Part shown: positions 33,281-42,035 of the stretch, in pieces
Layout of the letters: every line of letters starts with the position of its first letter
Numbering within the stretch: position 1 is the stretch's first letter
Origin: Hymenobacter guriensis
GTDB lineage: Bacteria; Bacteroidota; Bacteroidia; Cytophagales; Hymenobacteraceae
DNA length: 64,000 nucleotides
Assembly: GCF_015773195.1 (NCBI RefSeq)
Contig: NZ_JADWYK010000002.1
Location: 124,001 to 188,000 of the forward strand
Direction of reading: 5' to 3'
Program-made: the position numbers and the translations under genes
The notes under the pieces: model-generated
The model's database searches: none
Told to the model about the DNA's origin: nothing
What the model saw: the letters and a program-made list of their open reading frames with translations, nothing else

Positions 33281-34126
33281 ATGCCTACCCGTATTCCCCG
33301 CCCTAAAGGGCGCCTGCTCGCCATAGGCGGCCACGAACAGCGTAAAACGCCTGACCAGGAAAACTCCAGCTATGATGAATCGGCAGATTTCATCCTGCAG
33401 CGCTTCGTCGCTGAGCTGTCCGGCACCCGCACCATCGTTGTAATTCCTACTGCTTCCGAAGAGCCCGAAGAAGCTGCTCAGGACTACGTAAAACTCTTTT
33501 CGGAACTCGGCATCGAGCACGTTGCAGTGCTCAACATCCAGAGCCGCGAACAAGCCAACGGCCCCGAAGCCCTGGACGTTATCAACCGGGCCGATGGGGT
33601 GATGCTCACCGGTGGCGACCAACTACGCCTTACGGCTTTGCTCGGCGGCACCAAGCTGCTGAGCCGCCTCACGGAGCGCTATTACCAGGAGCCCATTCTT
33701 ATTGCCGGCACCAGCGCCGGGGCAGCGGCCATGAGCACGCCCATGGTGTACCAGGGACGCAACAACGCCGGGTTTGTCAAGGATGAAATCCACATTACCA
33801 CCGGCCTGCAGCTGCTGCGCGACGTAGCCATCGACACCCATTTTGTGGCCCGCGGCCGCATCGTGCGCATGGCGCAGATTATTGCCACCAACCCGGGCTG
33901 CATAGGGCTGGGACTGGAAGAAGACACGGCCGTGCTGGTAAGCAAAGGCAGCGAGCTGGAAGTGCTGGGCAACGGCATCGTGGTCCTGCTCGACGGGCAT
34001 AACTGCACCGGCAACACCATTTATGAGATTAAGCCCGGCGAGGTATTTTCTATCCGCGACCTGCGCCTGCACCTGCTGTCCAAAGGGCAGTGCTTTACGC
34101 TACCGGGCTTCAACGAGCCTGAGTAG
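33281..34126 (+). CDS. cphB: Cyanophycinase (peptidase S51 family)
   Basis: A 281-residue serine hydrolase of the S51 family. The nucleophile is Ser145 in AGTSAGAAAMS, with the family elements RLLAIGGHE, VIPTASEEPEE, VMLTGGDQLRL and DTHFVARGRIVRM. Characterised cyanophycinases cut the Asp-Arg storage polymer cyanophycin to beta-Asp-Arg dipeptides. No cyanophycin synthetase or isoaspartyl dipeptidase is in the window, so it may instead be a beta-aspartyl peptidase with another substrate. I chose the ATG giving MPTRIPRPKG; the upstream part of the frame is unlike the family. Confidence 0.9.
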   Translation: MPTRIPRPKGRLLAIGGHEQRKTPDQENSSYDESADFILQRFVAELSGTRTIVVIPTASEEPEEAAQDYVKLFSELGIEHVAVLNIQSREQANGPEALDVINRADGVMLTGGDQLRLTALLGGTKLLSRLTERYYQEPILIAGTSAGAAAMSTPMVYQGRNNAGFVKDEIHITTGLQLLRDVAIDTHFVARGRIVRMAQIIATNPGCIGLGLEEDTAVLVSKGSELEVLGNGIVVLLDGHNCTGNTIYEIKPGEVFSIRDLRLHLLSKGQCFTLPGFNEPE

Positions 34127-35027
34127 ACGGGGCACCCGTCAGAGCCTTTGCGTATCTGGCGTGCGCATATCTGGTGCACCCACGCAGCTTTCGAACGATT
34201 ACCCGGCGCGTTGACTTGATACCCAGAACGATTATTACATCTAAACTATTGGCATTCATCAAACTGCACACCAAAGAAGGCCTTACTACGGGCTGGGCTT
34301 TATCTATAAGGCCGAAGGCCCCGTTTGGTAGGCTGTCCAGGTTTGGTAGGCTGGCTAGGCCCGTCAGAAACACGAGCACCAAGCAGGAGTAGCTGCCAGC
34401 GCACCTGCTCCTGCTTGGTGCTCGTGTTTCTGACGAGGGCTTCAGCCACTCCACGCTCTGGCCTACCTTCTCCACTACTTTCCCAGTACGCCACCTACGA
34501 GCAGAGCCACTAAGAGGCCTGCATAGCCGTGAACGAGAAATTCTGCCCTGTTGCTGTCCACTCTGCTGTGGTAGGCGCGGGCCCAGGCAACTGTTGGCTT
34601 CTTTCTGCACATTCCTCCCTACGAACTGATTCGCGGGCTGCCTTGAGGGCCGAGTTGGTCGAGGGCATGCAGGGCGCCGATTTGATTGGAATCCACCCCT
34701 CCATTTCAGGCACCATTTCCTGAGGGTGGTGTCGCATCTGCTGGGGCTGCCTAACCCTATTGCGCAGCCAGGCAGCAGAGCAACCCTAGCGACTGGCATG
34801 AACAGCAGGCTAGCAGCACTATCAGTATCTATTCAGCAGTCGACTTCCCGCTATAAGCTCTTGCCAGCCTCATGGGCCGATATTTACGGACGGCGAAAGG
34901 CTCAGTGCTAGGAGCACGTTGGGCCGGGTCCAGGAACTTCACTGCGGCTTTTTCCTCTTATCTGCCGAAACATGCGTAGATAACTACCTTAACGGACGCG
35001 TATTTTCGCGCTCCACCCTGCGCTGCC
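34127..35027. other. Gene-poor 900-bp region with a large hairpin and short direct repeats
   Basis: No frame here resembles a protein family. A minus-strand frame stays open over most of it but reads as low-complexity Arg/Ser/Pro sequence. The stretch contains the direct repeat TTTGGTAGGCTG (about 34324 and 34341) and the perfect hairpin at 34362-34435. It may be decayed mobile DNA. The promoter of the multi-PAS kinase must lie at its right end, but I see no clear box. Confidence 0.6.
34362..34435. repeat. Perfect 28-bp inverted repeat (hairpin, 18-nt loop)
   Basis: Left arm 34362-34389 begins CGTCAGAAACACGAGCACC and right arm 34408-34435 is its exact complement. It is too long and lacks the T tract for an ordinary terminator, and no gene ends beside it. 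It resembles a dispersed palindromic repeat unit or an end of a decayed transposable element. Confidence 0.85.
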
Positions 35028-38000
35028 ATGCTTGCTGATTTCTCGTTTCAGAACTCTGAACTGTTTCCATCCGGCCCGCTGCTTTCCGCGGTGCTTGACC
35101 TTGCGGCAAACGGTCTGGTGCTCTGCACGCCCATCCGCAACGCGGGCGGCATCCTCATAGATCTGACTTTAACCTACCTCAACCCGGCCGCCCAGCGCCT
35201 GCTGAAGTTGCCGGCTCAGCCGACGGCCACCTTCACGCAGCAATTCTCAGCAAGCCTCACGGATGGAACCTGGGCATTGCTGCGCGACGCGTTTTCAGCC
35301 AGCACGCCCGGCTCGTTTCACTTGCCTCAGGCCGTTACCAGTCACCAGACCTGCCTTCACCTCGCTGGTGAGCGGGTAGGCGGCGGCTTACTGCTCAGTT
35401 TTACGGAAGTGCCCGACGCAGCTACGCAGCCAGCTAGTCTTCAGGCCGACGGCATTCAGCAGCTGGCGCGCTTTGATGCGGTGCTGGGCAGCCTGCAGGA
35501 GTTTGTTTATGTCTTCGATCTGGAAAGCCGTTTCCGCTACGTCAACCAGCCTTTGCTCGATTTGTGGGGACTGACGCTGCAGCAGGCCGTCGGGAAAAGC
35601 TTCTCCGACCTGGAGTATCCGGCGCCGCTAGCCACGCTCCTGCAGGCCCAGATTCAGCAGGTAATTACTACCCGGCAGGCCGTGACGGGGGAAACGCCCT
35701 ACACCAGCTCTACCGGCCAAACGGGCGAGTACGAGTACATCTTTGTCCCACTATTTGGGGCCGATGGCGCAGTGGAAGCTGTGGGTGGCCGCGCCCAGCC
35801 CGTAACGGAGCGCCGCCAGGCCGAGGCGGCCCTGCGCGCCAGCGAAACCAGGTACCACACGCTCTTCAACTCCATCGACGAGGGCTTCTGTCTGATTGAG
35901 GTGCTGTTCAATCAACAGCAGCAGGCCATTGACTACCGCTTTGAGGAAGTGAACCGCGCGTTTGAGCTGCAGACCGGATTGGTTAATGCCACCGGGCGCA
36001 CCGTCGGGGAAATGGCCCCCCAGTTGGAGCAGCATTGGTTCGACATCTACGGGGCCGTGGCGCTGACGGGCCAGCCGGTGCGCTTCGAGCAGCGGGCCGA
36101 GCCTCTGCACCGTTGGTACGACGTGTATGCCTTTCGTGTGGGTGAGCCGGGCCAGCACCGGGTGGCCGTGCTGTTCAACGATATTTCGCAGCGTCGGCAG
36201 GCCGAAGAAGCACTCCGCAAAAGCGAGCGGCAGCAGGCTTTTCTGCTCCAGTTCAGCGACCAGCTGCGCCACCTGGTCAATCCGGCTGATATTCAGTACC
36301 AGGCAGTTTGCGCTTTGGGCCAGTACTTGGGTGCCAGCCGCGTAGGCTATGCCGAGGATCAGGGCGACGATGCGCACATCGTCGTCACGCGCAACTATAC
36401 CCGCAGCGGTGTGTCTGGCATCGAGGGCCGCTACCCTTACGACGACTATGGCCCAGAGCTGTTGCGGGCGCTTAAGGAAGGAAAAACCGTGGTTCGCCCC
36501 GACGTAGCCCACGACCCGTCGCTCACCGAAGCGGAAAAGGCGGCCCACGCGGCGCTGCACCTCGGGGCCACCGTCAATGTGCCCCTGCTTAAGGATGGTC
36601 GGCTGGTGGCCGTGCTGTTCATGCACGAATTGGAAGCCCACGCCTGGACGGAGGACGAGCTGGCCTTACTGGAGGAAACAGCTGAGCGCACCTGGGCTGC
36701 CGTACTGCATGCCCGTACCGCAGCAGCCCTGCGCGAATCGGAAGAGCGGTTCCGGGTGATGGCCGATGCCGTGCCGCAGATTGTGTGGATAACGGACGCG
36801 GAGGGCCACACGGAGTTTTTCAACCGGCAGTGGAGCCGCTACACTGGTGTGGCCTACGAGCCAAGCACGGCCGCCATTGTGACCGGCGAATTTGTGCACT
36901 CTGAGGATGCAGCCCACACGATGGAAGCCTTTGAGGAAGCGCGGCGCAGTGGAACCCCCTTTCAAGTGGAGCACCGCATTCGGGCAGCGGACGGTACATA
37001 CCGTTGGTTTCTGGTGCGCGCCGAGCCGTTTCTCGACCCGACCAGCGGCCAGATAACCCGCTGGTTCGGCTCGTCCGTTGATATTCATGACCGGAAGCAG
37101 GCCGAGGTAGCCCTGCGCCGCAGTGAAAAGCGCCTGCAAAGAGTCCTCTCCATTGCCACCGTAGGGGTACTTTTCTTCGACTTGGAAGGCGGCATTCACG
37201 ATAGCAACCCCGCCTTCGAGCGCATGAGCGGCTACAGCCGTGCCGAGTTGGCTAATGGGCACGCCTACCTGGACGCCTTAACGGCTCCGGAATTTATCCT
37301 TCCTACCCACCGGGCCCTGCAGGAGCTGCGCACCGCCGGCGAGAGTACCCCCTTCGAGAAGCAGTACCTGCGCCCCGATGGCTCCCGCTGGTGGGGCCTC
37401 TCGGCCGGTAAGCGCCTCGATGAAACCGAATGCGTCAAGTTCGTGCTCGACATTACCGAGGCCAAGCAGGCGGAAGAGGCGCTTCGGCTTTCGCAGCAGC
37501 AGCTCCAGCACTCCAACGAGCAGCTTACACGCACGAACGTGGACCTGGACAACTTCATCTACACGGCCTCCCACGACCTGAAGTCGCCCATCACCAACAT
37601 CGAAGGCCTGCTCTACGCGCTCCAGGCCCAGCTGCCGGCCGAGGTGCAGCATACCTACGACGTGGTACCGTTGTTGAGAATGATGCAGGAGTCGGTGGCC
37701 CGCTTTCAGCGCACGATTGGCCACTTGAGCGACATTACCCGCCTGCAGCAGGAATACGAGCCGCTGGTTTCGGAGGTGCTTCTGCAGCCCGTTATTGAGG
37801 ATGTGTGCCACGACCTGCAGCCGCTTATCGAGGCTACCGGTGCCAGAATAGAGCTAGACGTCGCCGCCTGCCCCCGCGTCGCGTTTTCGCTCAAGAACCT
37901 GCGAAGCGTGGTATATAACCTGCTCAGCAACGCGGTGAAGTACCGGCATCCGGACCGCCCGCCGCACGTGCGTATCTACTGCCAGCCGGATCCGGAAGGC

Positions 38001-38237
38001 AAGGCCCTCGTGCTGAGCGTACAGGACAACGGGCTGGGCATCAAGGAGAGTCGCTACCCGGAGTTGTTTGCCATGTTCCGGCGCCTGCACAACCACGTGG
38101 AAGGCTCGGGTATCGGGCTGTATATGGTCAAGCGCATCGTCGAGAATGTGGGCGGCCGCATTGAGGTGCAGAGCCAGCTGGACGTAGGCTCGACCTTCTC
38201 CGTGCATTTGCCCTATGCCCCCGAGCCTGCCGTGTAG
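35028..38237 (+). CDS. Multi-PAS/GAF sensor histidine kinase
   Basis: A 1069-residue cytosolic kinase without membrane segments. Approximate order: PAS-like 20-130, PAS 150-265, PAS 275-395, GAF 400-565 (phytochrome-type GAF spacing, but no bilin Cys context), PAS-PAC 570-700, PAS-PAC 705-825, HisKA with His849 in TASHDLKSPITN, then HATPase_c with NLLSNAVKYRH and SGIGLYMVKR. The HisKA/HATPase part closely resembles that of the hybrid kinase at 17545-18798. No response regulator is adjacent. The stimulus is unknown; several PAS linkers carry repeated RKQAEVALR-type segments. Confidence 0.94.
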   Translation: MLADFSFQNSELFPSGPLLSAVLDLAANGLVLCTPIRNAGGILIDLTLTYLNPAAQRLLKLPAQPTATFTQQFSASLTDGTWALLRDAFSASTPGSFHLPQAVTSHQTCLHLAGERVGGGLLLSFTEVPDAATQPASLQADGIQQLARFDAVLGSLQEFVYVFDLESRFRYVNQPLLDLWGLTLQQAVGKSFSDLEYPAPLATLLQAQIQQVITTRQAVTGETPYTSSTGQTGEYEYIFVPLFGADGAVEAVGGRAQPVTERRQAEAALRASETRYHTLFNSIDEGFCLIEVLFNQQQQAIDYRFEEVNRAFELQTGLVNATGRTVGEMAPQLEQHWFDIYGAVALTGQPVRFEQRAEPLHRWYDVYAFRVGEPGQHRVAVLFNDISQRRQAEEALRKSERQQAFLLQFSDQLRHLVNPADIQYQAVCALGQYLGASRVGYAEDQGDDAHIVVTRNYTRSGVSGIEGRYPYDDYGPELLRALKEGKTVVRPDVAHDPSLTEAEKAAHAALHLGATVNVPLLKDGRLVAVLFMHELEAHAWTEDELALLEETAERTWAAVLHARTAAALRESEERFRVMADAVPQIVWITDAEGHTEFFNRQWSRYTGVAYEPSTAAIVTGEFVHSEDAAHTMEAFEEARRSGTPFQVEHRIRAADGTYRWFLVRAEPFLDPTSGQITRWFGSSVDIHDRKQAEVALRRSEKRLQRVLSIATVGVLFFDLEGGIHDSNPAFERMSGYSRAELANGHAYLDALTAPEFILPTHRALQELRTAGESTPFEKQYLRPDGSRWWGLSAGKRLDETECVKFVLDITEAKQAEEALRLSQQQLQHSNEQLTRTNVDLDNFIYTASHDLKSPITNIEGLLYALQAQLPAEVQHTYDVVPLLRMMQESVARFQRTIGHLSDITRLQQEYEPLVSEVLLQPVIEDVCHDLQPLIEATGARIELDVAACPRVAFSLKNLRSVVYNLLSNAVKYRHPDRPPHVRIYCQPDPEGKALVLSVQDNGLGIKESRYPELFAMFRRLHNHVEGSGIGLYMVKRIVENVGGRIEVQSQLDVGSTFSVHLPYAPEPAV

Positions 38238-38383
38238 GCTTTTTAACTGACGGTTGACGAGCTGTTTGCCAGTCCCGTAGCCGAGCGGGCCAGGCTGAGG
38301 GCCAGGAGTAGTGCCCGCATTTCCCAGACTCATATGCGACCTGTATGTCTTGCTATCCTGTAAGCCTTTCAGCACCGCGCACG

Positions 38384-38415
38384 AAAAAGGCGAACCGCTA
38401 TGGTTCGCCTTTTTT
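38384..38415. terminator. Bidirectional intrinsic terminator after the kinase and OmpA genes
   Basis: Stem AAAAAGGCGAACC and its complement (13 bp), loop GCTAT, then a six-base T run on the plus strand and A run on the other side. It separates two convergent genes. Confidence 0.9.
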
Positions 38416-38435
38416 GCGTTGCGGAGACGGGCAGC

Positions 38436-39917
38436 TTATATCTCCGACTGGCTTGGGATATAGAACTCGAACTTGAATTCGACGCGGCGGTTTTTCGCCA
38501 TTCCTGCGGCCGAGCCGTTGGCTGCCGCCGGCTTCGACTCGCCGAAGCCTTGCGTCACTACCCGGGCCGGGTCGATGTTCTTGCCGGTGAAGTAGCGCTT
38601 GGCCGATTCGGCGCGACGCTCCGAGAGGCGCTGGTTGTACTCATCGGTACCACGGCTGTCGGCGTGGCCCGAGATGCGCACGGCGTACTCGGGGTGGTCT
38701 TTCAGCACCTGCACCATCTTATCGAGCGTGCCATAGGAGGTGCGCTTGATAACAGTGCTGTTGGTTTCGAAGCGCACCGGCTGCTCGAGGCGGCGGATGC
38801 TCTGCGGAATCTCAGGGCAGCCGAGCGAGTCTACTTTGGTACCGGCAGGCGTGTTGGGGCAGCGGTCTACGTTGTCGGGAATACCGTCAGCATCCTTGTC
38901 TAGGTTCAGGGGGCAGCCCGTAGCGTCTACCTGGGTGCCGGCCGGGGTGTCGGGGCACTTATCATCCTGGTCGCGCACACCGTCGTTATCGGCGTCGGGG
39001 CAGCCACGGAGCGCCGCTTTGCCGGCCTGGTCGGGGCAGTCATCTTCAGAGTCGCGCACACCGTCGTTGTCGCGGTCGGGGCAGCCTTCCAGAGCTTTCG
39101 AGCCGGCCTCGGTGGGGCACTTATCCTGGTAGTCGGGTACCCCGTCCTTGTCACCGTCGAGCGGGCAGCCTTTTTCGTCCACGGCTACACCGGCCGGAGT
39201 GTCGGGGCACTGATCTTTGCGGTCTGGCACGCCGTCGTTATCCGTATCCTTGGCTTTACCGAAGGCTATGGTGATGCCGGCCGTGTGCTGCAGAAACCGG
39301 TCGTCCCACTTGTTCTCGTCGCGGGCCGGGTCGCCATCAATGTTGGCATTCAGTGGAATGTGCTGACCGGTTTGCACGAACAAACCTACGGCTTCGGAAA
39401 GGCGGAAGTTGATACCAGCGGCCCCAAAGAGGTCAAAGTAGCTTTTGTCGCTGTCTGTATTCAGGCTAGCCCCATTGCGGTTGATTGTGCCTTCGCGGCT
39501 GGTGTACGTCCAGCCGGGGGCAGCCAGCAGGTAAGGCTGAATCACGGCGTCTTCCTTCAGGGCCCAGCCATTGTTCAGCTTCAGCTTCAGGCCCAGGTTC
39601 ACGTTCACCACGTTGGTGGCGAAGCTGCTGCCGTAGTACGGCCCGCTCAGCGGGCTGGTAAATTTCTTGAACTCTACATAGTTGCCGCTCAGCAGCACAT
39701 CAAGCCCGGGCGACAGGTAACGGTTGATGGAGATACCGGGGCCGTACTTGTTTCCGCCCCACTGCCAGAAGTCAGAGCCAAAATTTCCTTTGTACTGAAA
39801 GGCATTGCCGGTGAGGCTAATGGCCGTTTTGCGGTCAGCCGTCTGAGCCGAGCCATCGGGCGCAGCTGCCAGCAAGGCAACTCCAGACAGCAAAGCAGAA
39901 GCTAAAATCTTCCTCAT
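38436..39917 (-). CDS. OmpA-family outer membrane protein with thrombospondin type 3 repeats
   Basis: A 493-residue protein. Signal peptide (1-25, ending near SAQ), N-terminal beta-barrel-like domain (about 26-220, YKGNFGSDFWQWGGNKYGPG), a Ca-binding thrombospondin-3 linker of about five units (pattern DxDxDGVxDxxDxCPxTPxG), and a C-terminal OmpA peptidoglycan-binding domain with ISGHADSRGTDEYNQRLSERRA. It should tie the outer membrane to the cell wall. The ATG giving MRKILASALL is chosen from the signal peptide. A paralogue with the same architecture lies immediately upstream, so this is a tandem pair. Confidence 0.93.
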   Translation of the reverse strand: MRKILASALLSGVALLAAAPDGSAQTADRKTAISLTGNAFQYKGNFGSDFWQWGGNKYGPGISINRYLSPGLDVLLSGNYVEFKKFTSPLSGPYYGSSFATNVVNVNLGLKLKLNNGWALKEDAVIQPYLLAAPGWTYTSREGTINRNGASLNTDSDKSYFDLFGAAGINFRLSEAVGLFVQTGQHIPLNANIDGDPARDENKWDDRFLQHTAGITIAFGKAKDTDNDGVPDRKDQCPDTPAGVAVDEKGCPLDGDKDGVPDYQDKCPTEAGSKALEGCPDRDNDGVRDSEDDCPDQAGKAALRGCPDADNDGVRDQDDKCPDTPAGTQVDATGCPLNLDKDADGIPDNVDRCPNTPAGTKVDSLGCPEIPQSIRRLEQPVRFETNSTVIKRTSYGTLDKMVQVLKDHPEYAVRISGHADSRGTDEYNQRLSERRAESAKRYFTGKNIDPARVVTQGFGESKPAAANGSAAGMAKNRRVEFKFEFYIPSQSEI

Positions 39918-40153
39918 TTTGAGAAGGTTAAGTGAAAAATATGCGTGCCTAACAGGTCGCAGGAAAGCACCTGAATGCAGGTTTTTTACTAGCTGCCTAT
40001 ACTGACACCTGGTCATAAAGTTGTAGGAAAAGTTTCCCGTATGGTCGAGCTACGCAACGGCTTGCACCTATCCTATCGGCTTCTTATCTGATAACCACTA
40101 TATTAAGATCAGGCGCACCAGCGCTTTTTTTAGCAGCGGAGGCCCTACAGCAC

Positions 40154-40188
40154 AAAAGCGCGGCCCGCCGGAGGCAGACCACGCTTTT
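40154..40188 (-). terminator. Probable terminator downstream of the second OmpA gene
   Basis: Arms of 10 bp (AAAAGCGTGG on the minus strand against CCGCGCTTTT, one mismatch) with a 15-nt loop and a TTTT end, following the OmpA stop on the minus strand. Confidence 0.6.
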
Positions 40189-40214
40189 GCAGTTGAAATA
40201 CTGAGAACAGCCGG

Positions 40215-41804
40215 CTAACGACGCTTGGGGGCGGCCTTTTTCACGGGTGCTTTTTTCACTGGGGCTTTCTTTGCCGGAGCCGCCTTCACAGGGGCTGCTG
40301 GAATTTCCGGGGCCACACCATACTTGGTTTCGGCCGGGTTCGGGTCGCCGGGCAGGTACACGTCGAACTCCACGCGGCGGTTTACGGCGCGGCCGGCTTC
40401 GGTGGCATTGTCGGCAATGGGCTTGGACTCGCCGTAGCCGTGCGACACAATCCGGTCGGCGGAAATGCCTTTGCTGAGCATGTAGGTACGGGCCGAAGCC
40501 GCGCGCTCGTCGGACAGACGCAGGTTGTAGTTGTCGTCGCCCTTGTTATCAGCGTGGGCCGAAATGCCGAGGCTATAGTCCGGGTAGTCGTTCAGAATCT
40601 GCACCAGCCCATCAAGCGTGGGGAAGGATATAGGCTTGAGAGTAGCCTTGTTGAAGTCAAACTGGATGAACTTCGTGGCTTCCTGAAGCTTCTTCTTCTC
40701 TTCTACCTTCATCTCGGGGCAGCCTTTGTTGGAAGCCGGGCCGGGGCGGTTGGGGCAACGGTCCTGGTAGTCGGGCACACCGTCGCCGTCTTTGTCGAGG
40801 GGGCAGCCGTTGGCATCTACGGCTACGCCAGCGGGGGTGTCGGGGCACTTGTCGCTGGCATCGGTCACGCCGTCGTTATCGGCGTCGGGGCAGCCGCGCA
40901 GTTCGGCTTTGCCGGGGGTATCGGGGCAGGCATCGTCGCCGTCGCGCACGCCGTCACCGTCGCGGTCGGGGCAGCCTTCGAGGGCGGCCAGGCCGGCTTC
41001 AGTGGGGCACTTGTCCTGGTAGTCGGGCACGCCGTCCTTGTCGCCATCCAGCGGGCAGCCGGTGGCATCCACGGCCACGCCCTGGGGCGTGTTGGGGCAC
41101 TTATCCTTGCGGTCGGCCACGCCGTCGCCGTCGGCATCCTTCATCTTGCCAAAGGCCACCGTGAGGCCCACGGTGTGCTCCAGAAACCGGTCGTCGAAGG
41201 CGTTGTCGTCGCGGGTCGGGTCGCCGTCTATGTTGGCTTTCAGCGGAATGTGCTGGCCCGTTTGCACGAACAAGCCCACCCCGTCGGCCAGGCGGAAGTT
41301 GATACCAGCGGCCCCAAACACGTCGAAGTAGCTTTTGTCCTGGGCCAGATCAAGCGTCTGGCCGTTGCGGTTGAACGTGCCCTCACGGCTGGTGTAGGTC
41401 CAGCCGGGCGCGGCCAGCAGGTAGGGCTGAATAAACGCGTCTTCCTTGAAGGCCCAGCCGTTGTTGAGCTTAAGCTTCAACGCCAGGTTCACGTTCACGG
41501 TGTTGGTGGCGAAGTTGCTGCCGTAGAAGGGCGCCCCCGCATCGGTGGTCTTCTTGATTTCCACGTAGCTGCCGCGCAAACCCAGGTCGAGGCCGGGCGA
41601 GAGGTAGCGGTTAAAGGAAATGCCGGGGCCGTAGTTGTTGGAGCTCCAGTCCCAGAAGTCGGAGCCGTAGTTGCCTTTGTACTCGTAGGCGCTGCCGAAG
41701 AGGCTGATGGCGGTTTTCTTGTCGGCAGTCTGAGCCTGGGCCGGCGGCGTGGCAGCCAGCGGCACCAGCCCCAGCGCCAGGCAGGTAGTAAGCAGATGTT
41801 TCAT
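40215..41804 (-). CDS. OmpA-family protein, paralogue with Lys/Ala/Pro-rich tail
   Basis: A 529-residue paralogue of the neighbouring OmpA protein, sharing the signal peptide, barrel-like domain (EYKGNYGSDFWDWSSNNYGPG in two parts), thrombospondin-3 repeats and the OmpA domain (SAHADNKGDDNYNLRLSDERA). It differs by a C-terminal basic tail of about 30 residues with repeated PVKKAP units, which could bind acidic polymers or LPS. I chose the ATG giving MKHLLTTCLA; the extra upstream frame is not homologous. Confidence 0.92.
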   Translation of the reverse strand: MKHLLTTCLALGLVPLAATPPAQAQTADKKTAISLFGSAYEYKGNYGSDFWDWSSNNYGPGISFNRYLSPGLDLGLRGSYVEIKKTTDAGAPFYGSNFATNTVNVNLALKLKLNNGWAFKEDAFIQPYLLAAPGWTYTSREGTFNRNGQTLDLAQDKSYFDVFGAAGINFRLADGVGLFVQTGQHIPLKANIDGDPTRDDNAFDDRFLEHTVGLTVAFGKMKDADGDGVADRKDKCPNTPQGVAVDATGCPLDGDKDGVPDYQDKCPTEAGLAALEGCPDRDGDGVRDGDDACPDTPGKAELRGCPDADNDGVTDASDKCPDTPAGVAVDANGCPLDKDGDGVPDYQDRCPNRPGPASNKGCPEMKVEEKKKLQEATKFIQFDFNKATLKPISFPTLDGLVQILNDYPDYSLGISAHADNKGDDNYNLRLSDERAASARTYMLSKGISADRIVSHGYGESKPIADNATEAGRAVNRRVEFDVYLPGDPNPAETKYGVAPEIPAAPVKAAPAKKAPVKKAPVKKAAPKRR

Positions 41805-41977
41805 GTACAGCAGATAAAGTGGTGGAAGGGCCCCACGCCCGGCCCGAGGGCCGCAGCTTTCGGGGGCTTGCAGCCTGCTATACCCTTCCGCTTCCGCGAA
41901 GGTTGTAGTGTGCCGGGTTATGATTGGATGAAATCCGGCCCACCGAAGCTCCACCGTAGGCCGCCGGCTATAAAAAA

Positions 41978-42014
41978 ACCACGTTACCCGGCAGCTGCAG
42001 CCGGGTAACGTGGT
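41978..42014 (-). terminator. Intrinsic terminator of the aminopeptidase gene
   Basis: Perfect 15-bp arms (ACCACGTTACCCGGC and complement) with loop AGCTGCA; on the minus strand the hairpin is followed by seven T residues. Confidence 0.9.
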
Positions 42015-42035
42015 ACGTGGGAACGGGACTGCGCT

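Noticed and set aside
34510..34737. Possible decayed transposase downstream of the hairpin
   Set aside because: No recognisable catalytic motif or terminal repeats; cannot be supported from sequence alone.
34110..34799. 229-codon minus-strand frame through the hairpin region
   Set aside because: Low-complexity Arg/Ser/Pro product, partly built of both arms of a palindrome, overlapping the end of cyanophycinase; no family.
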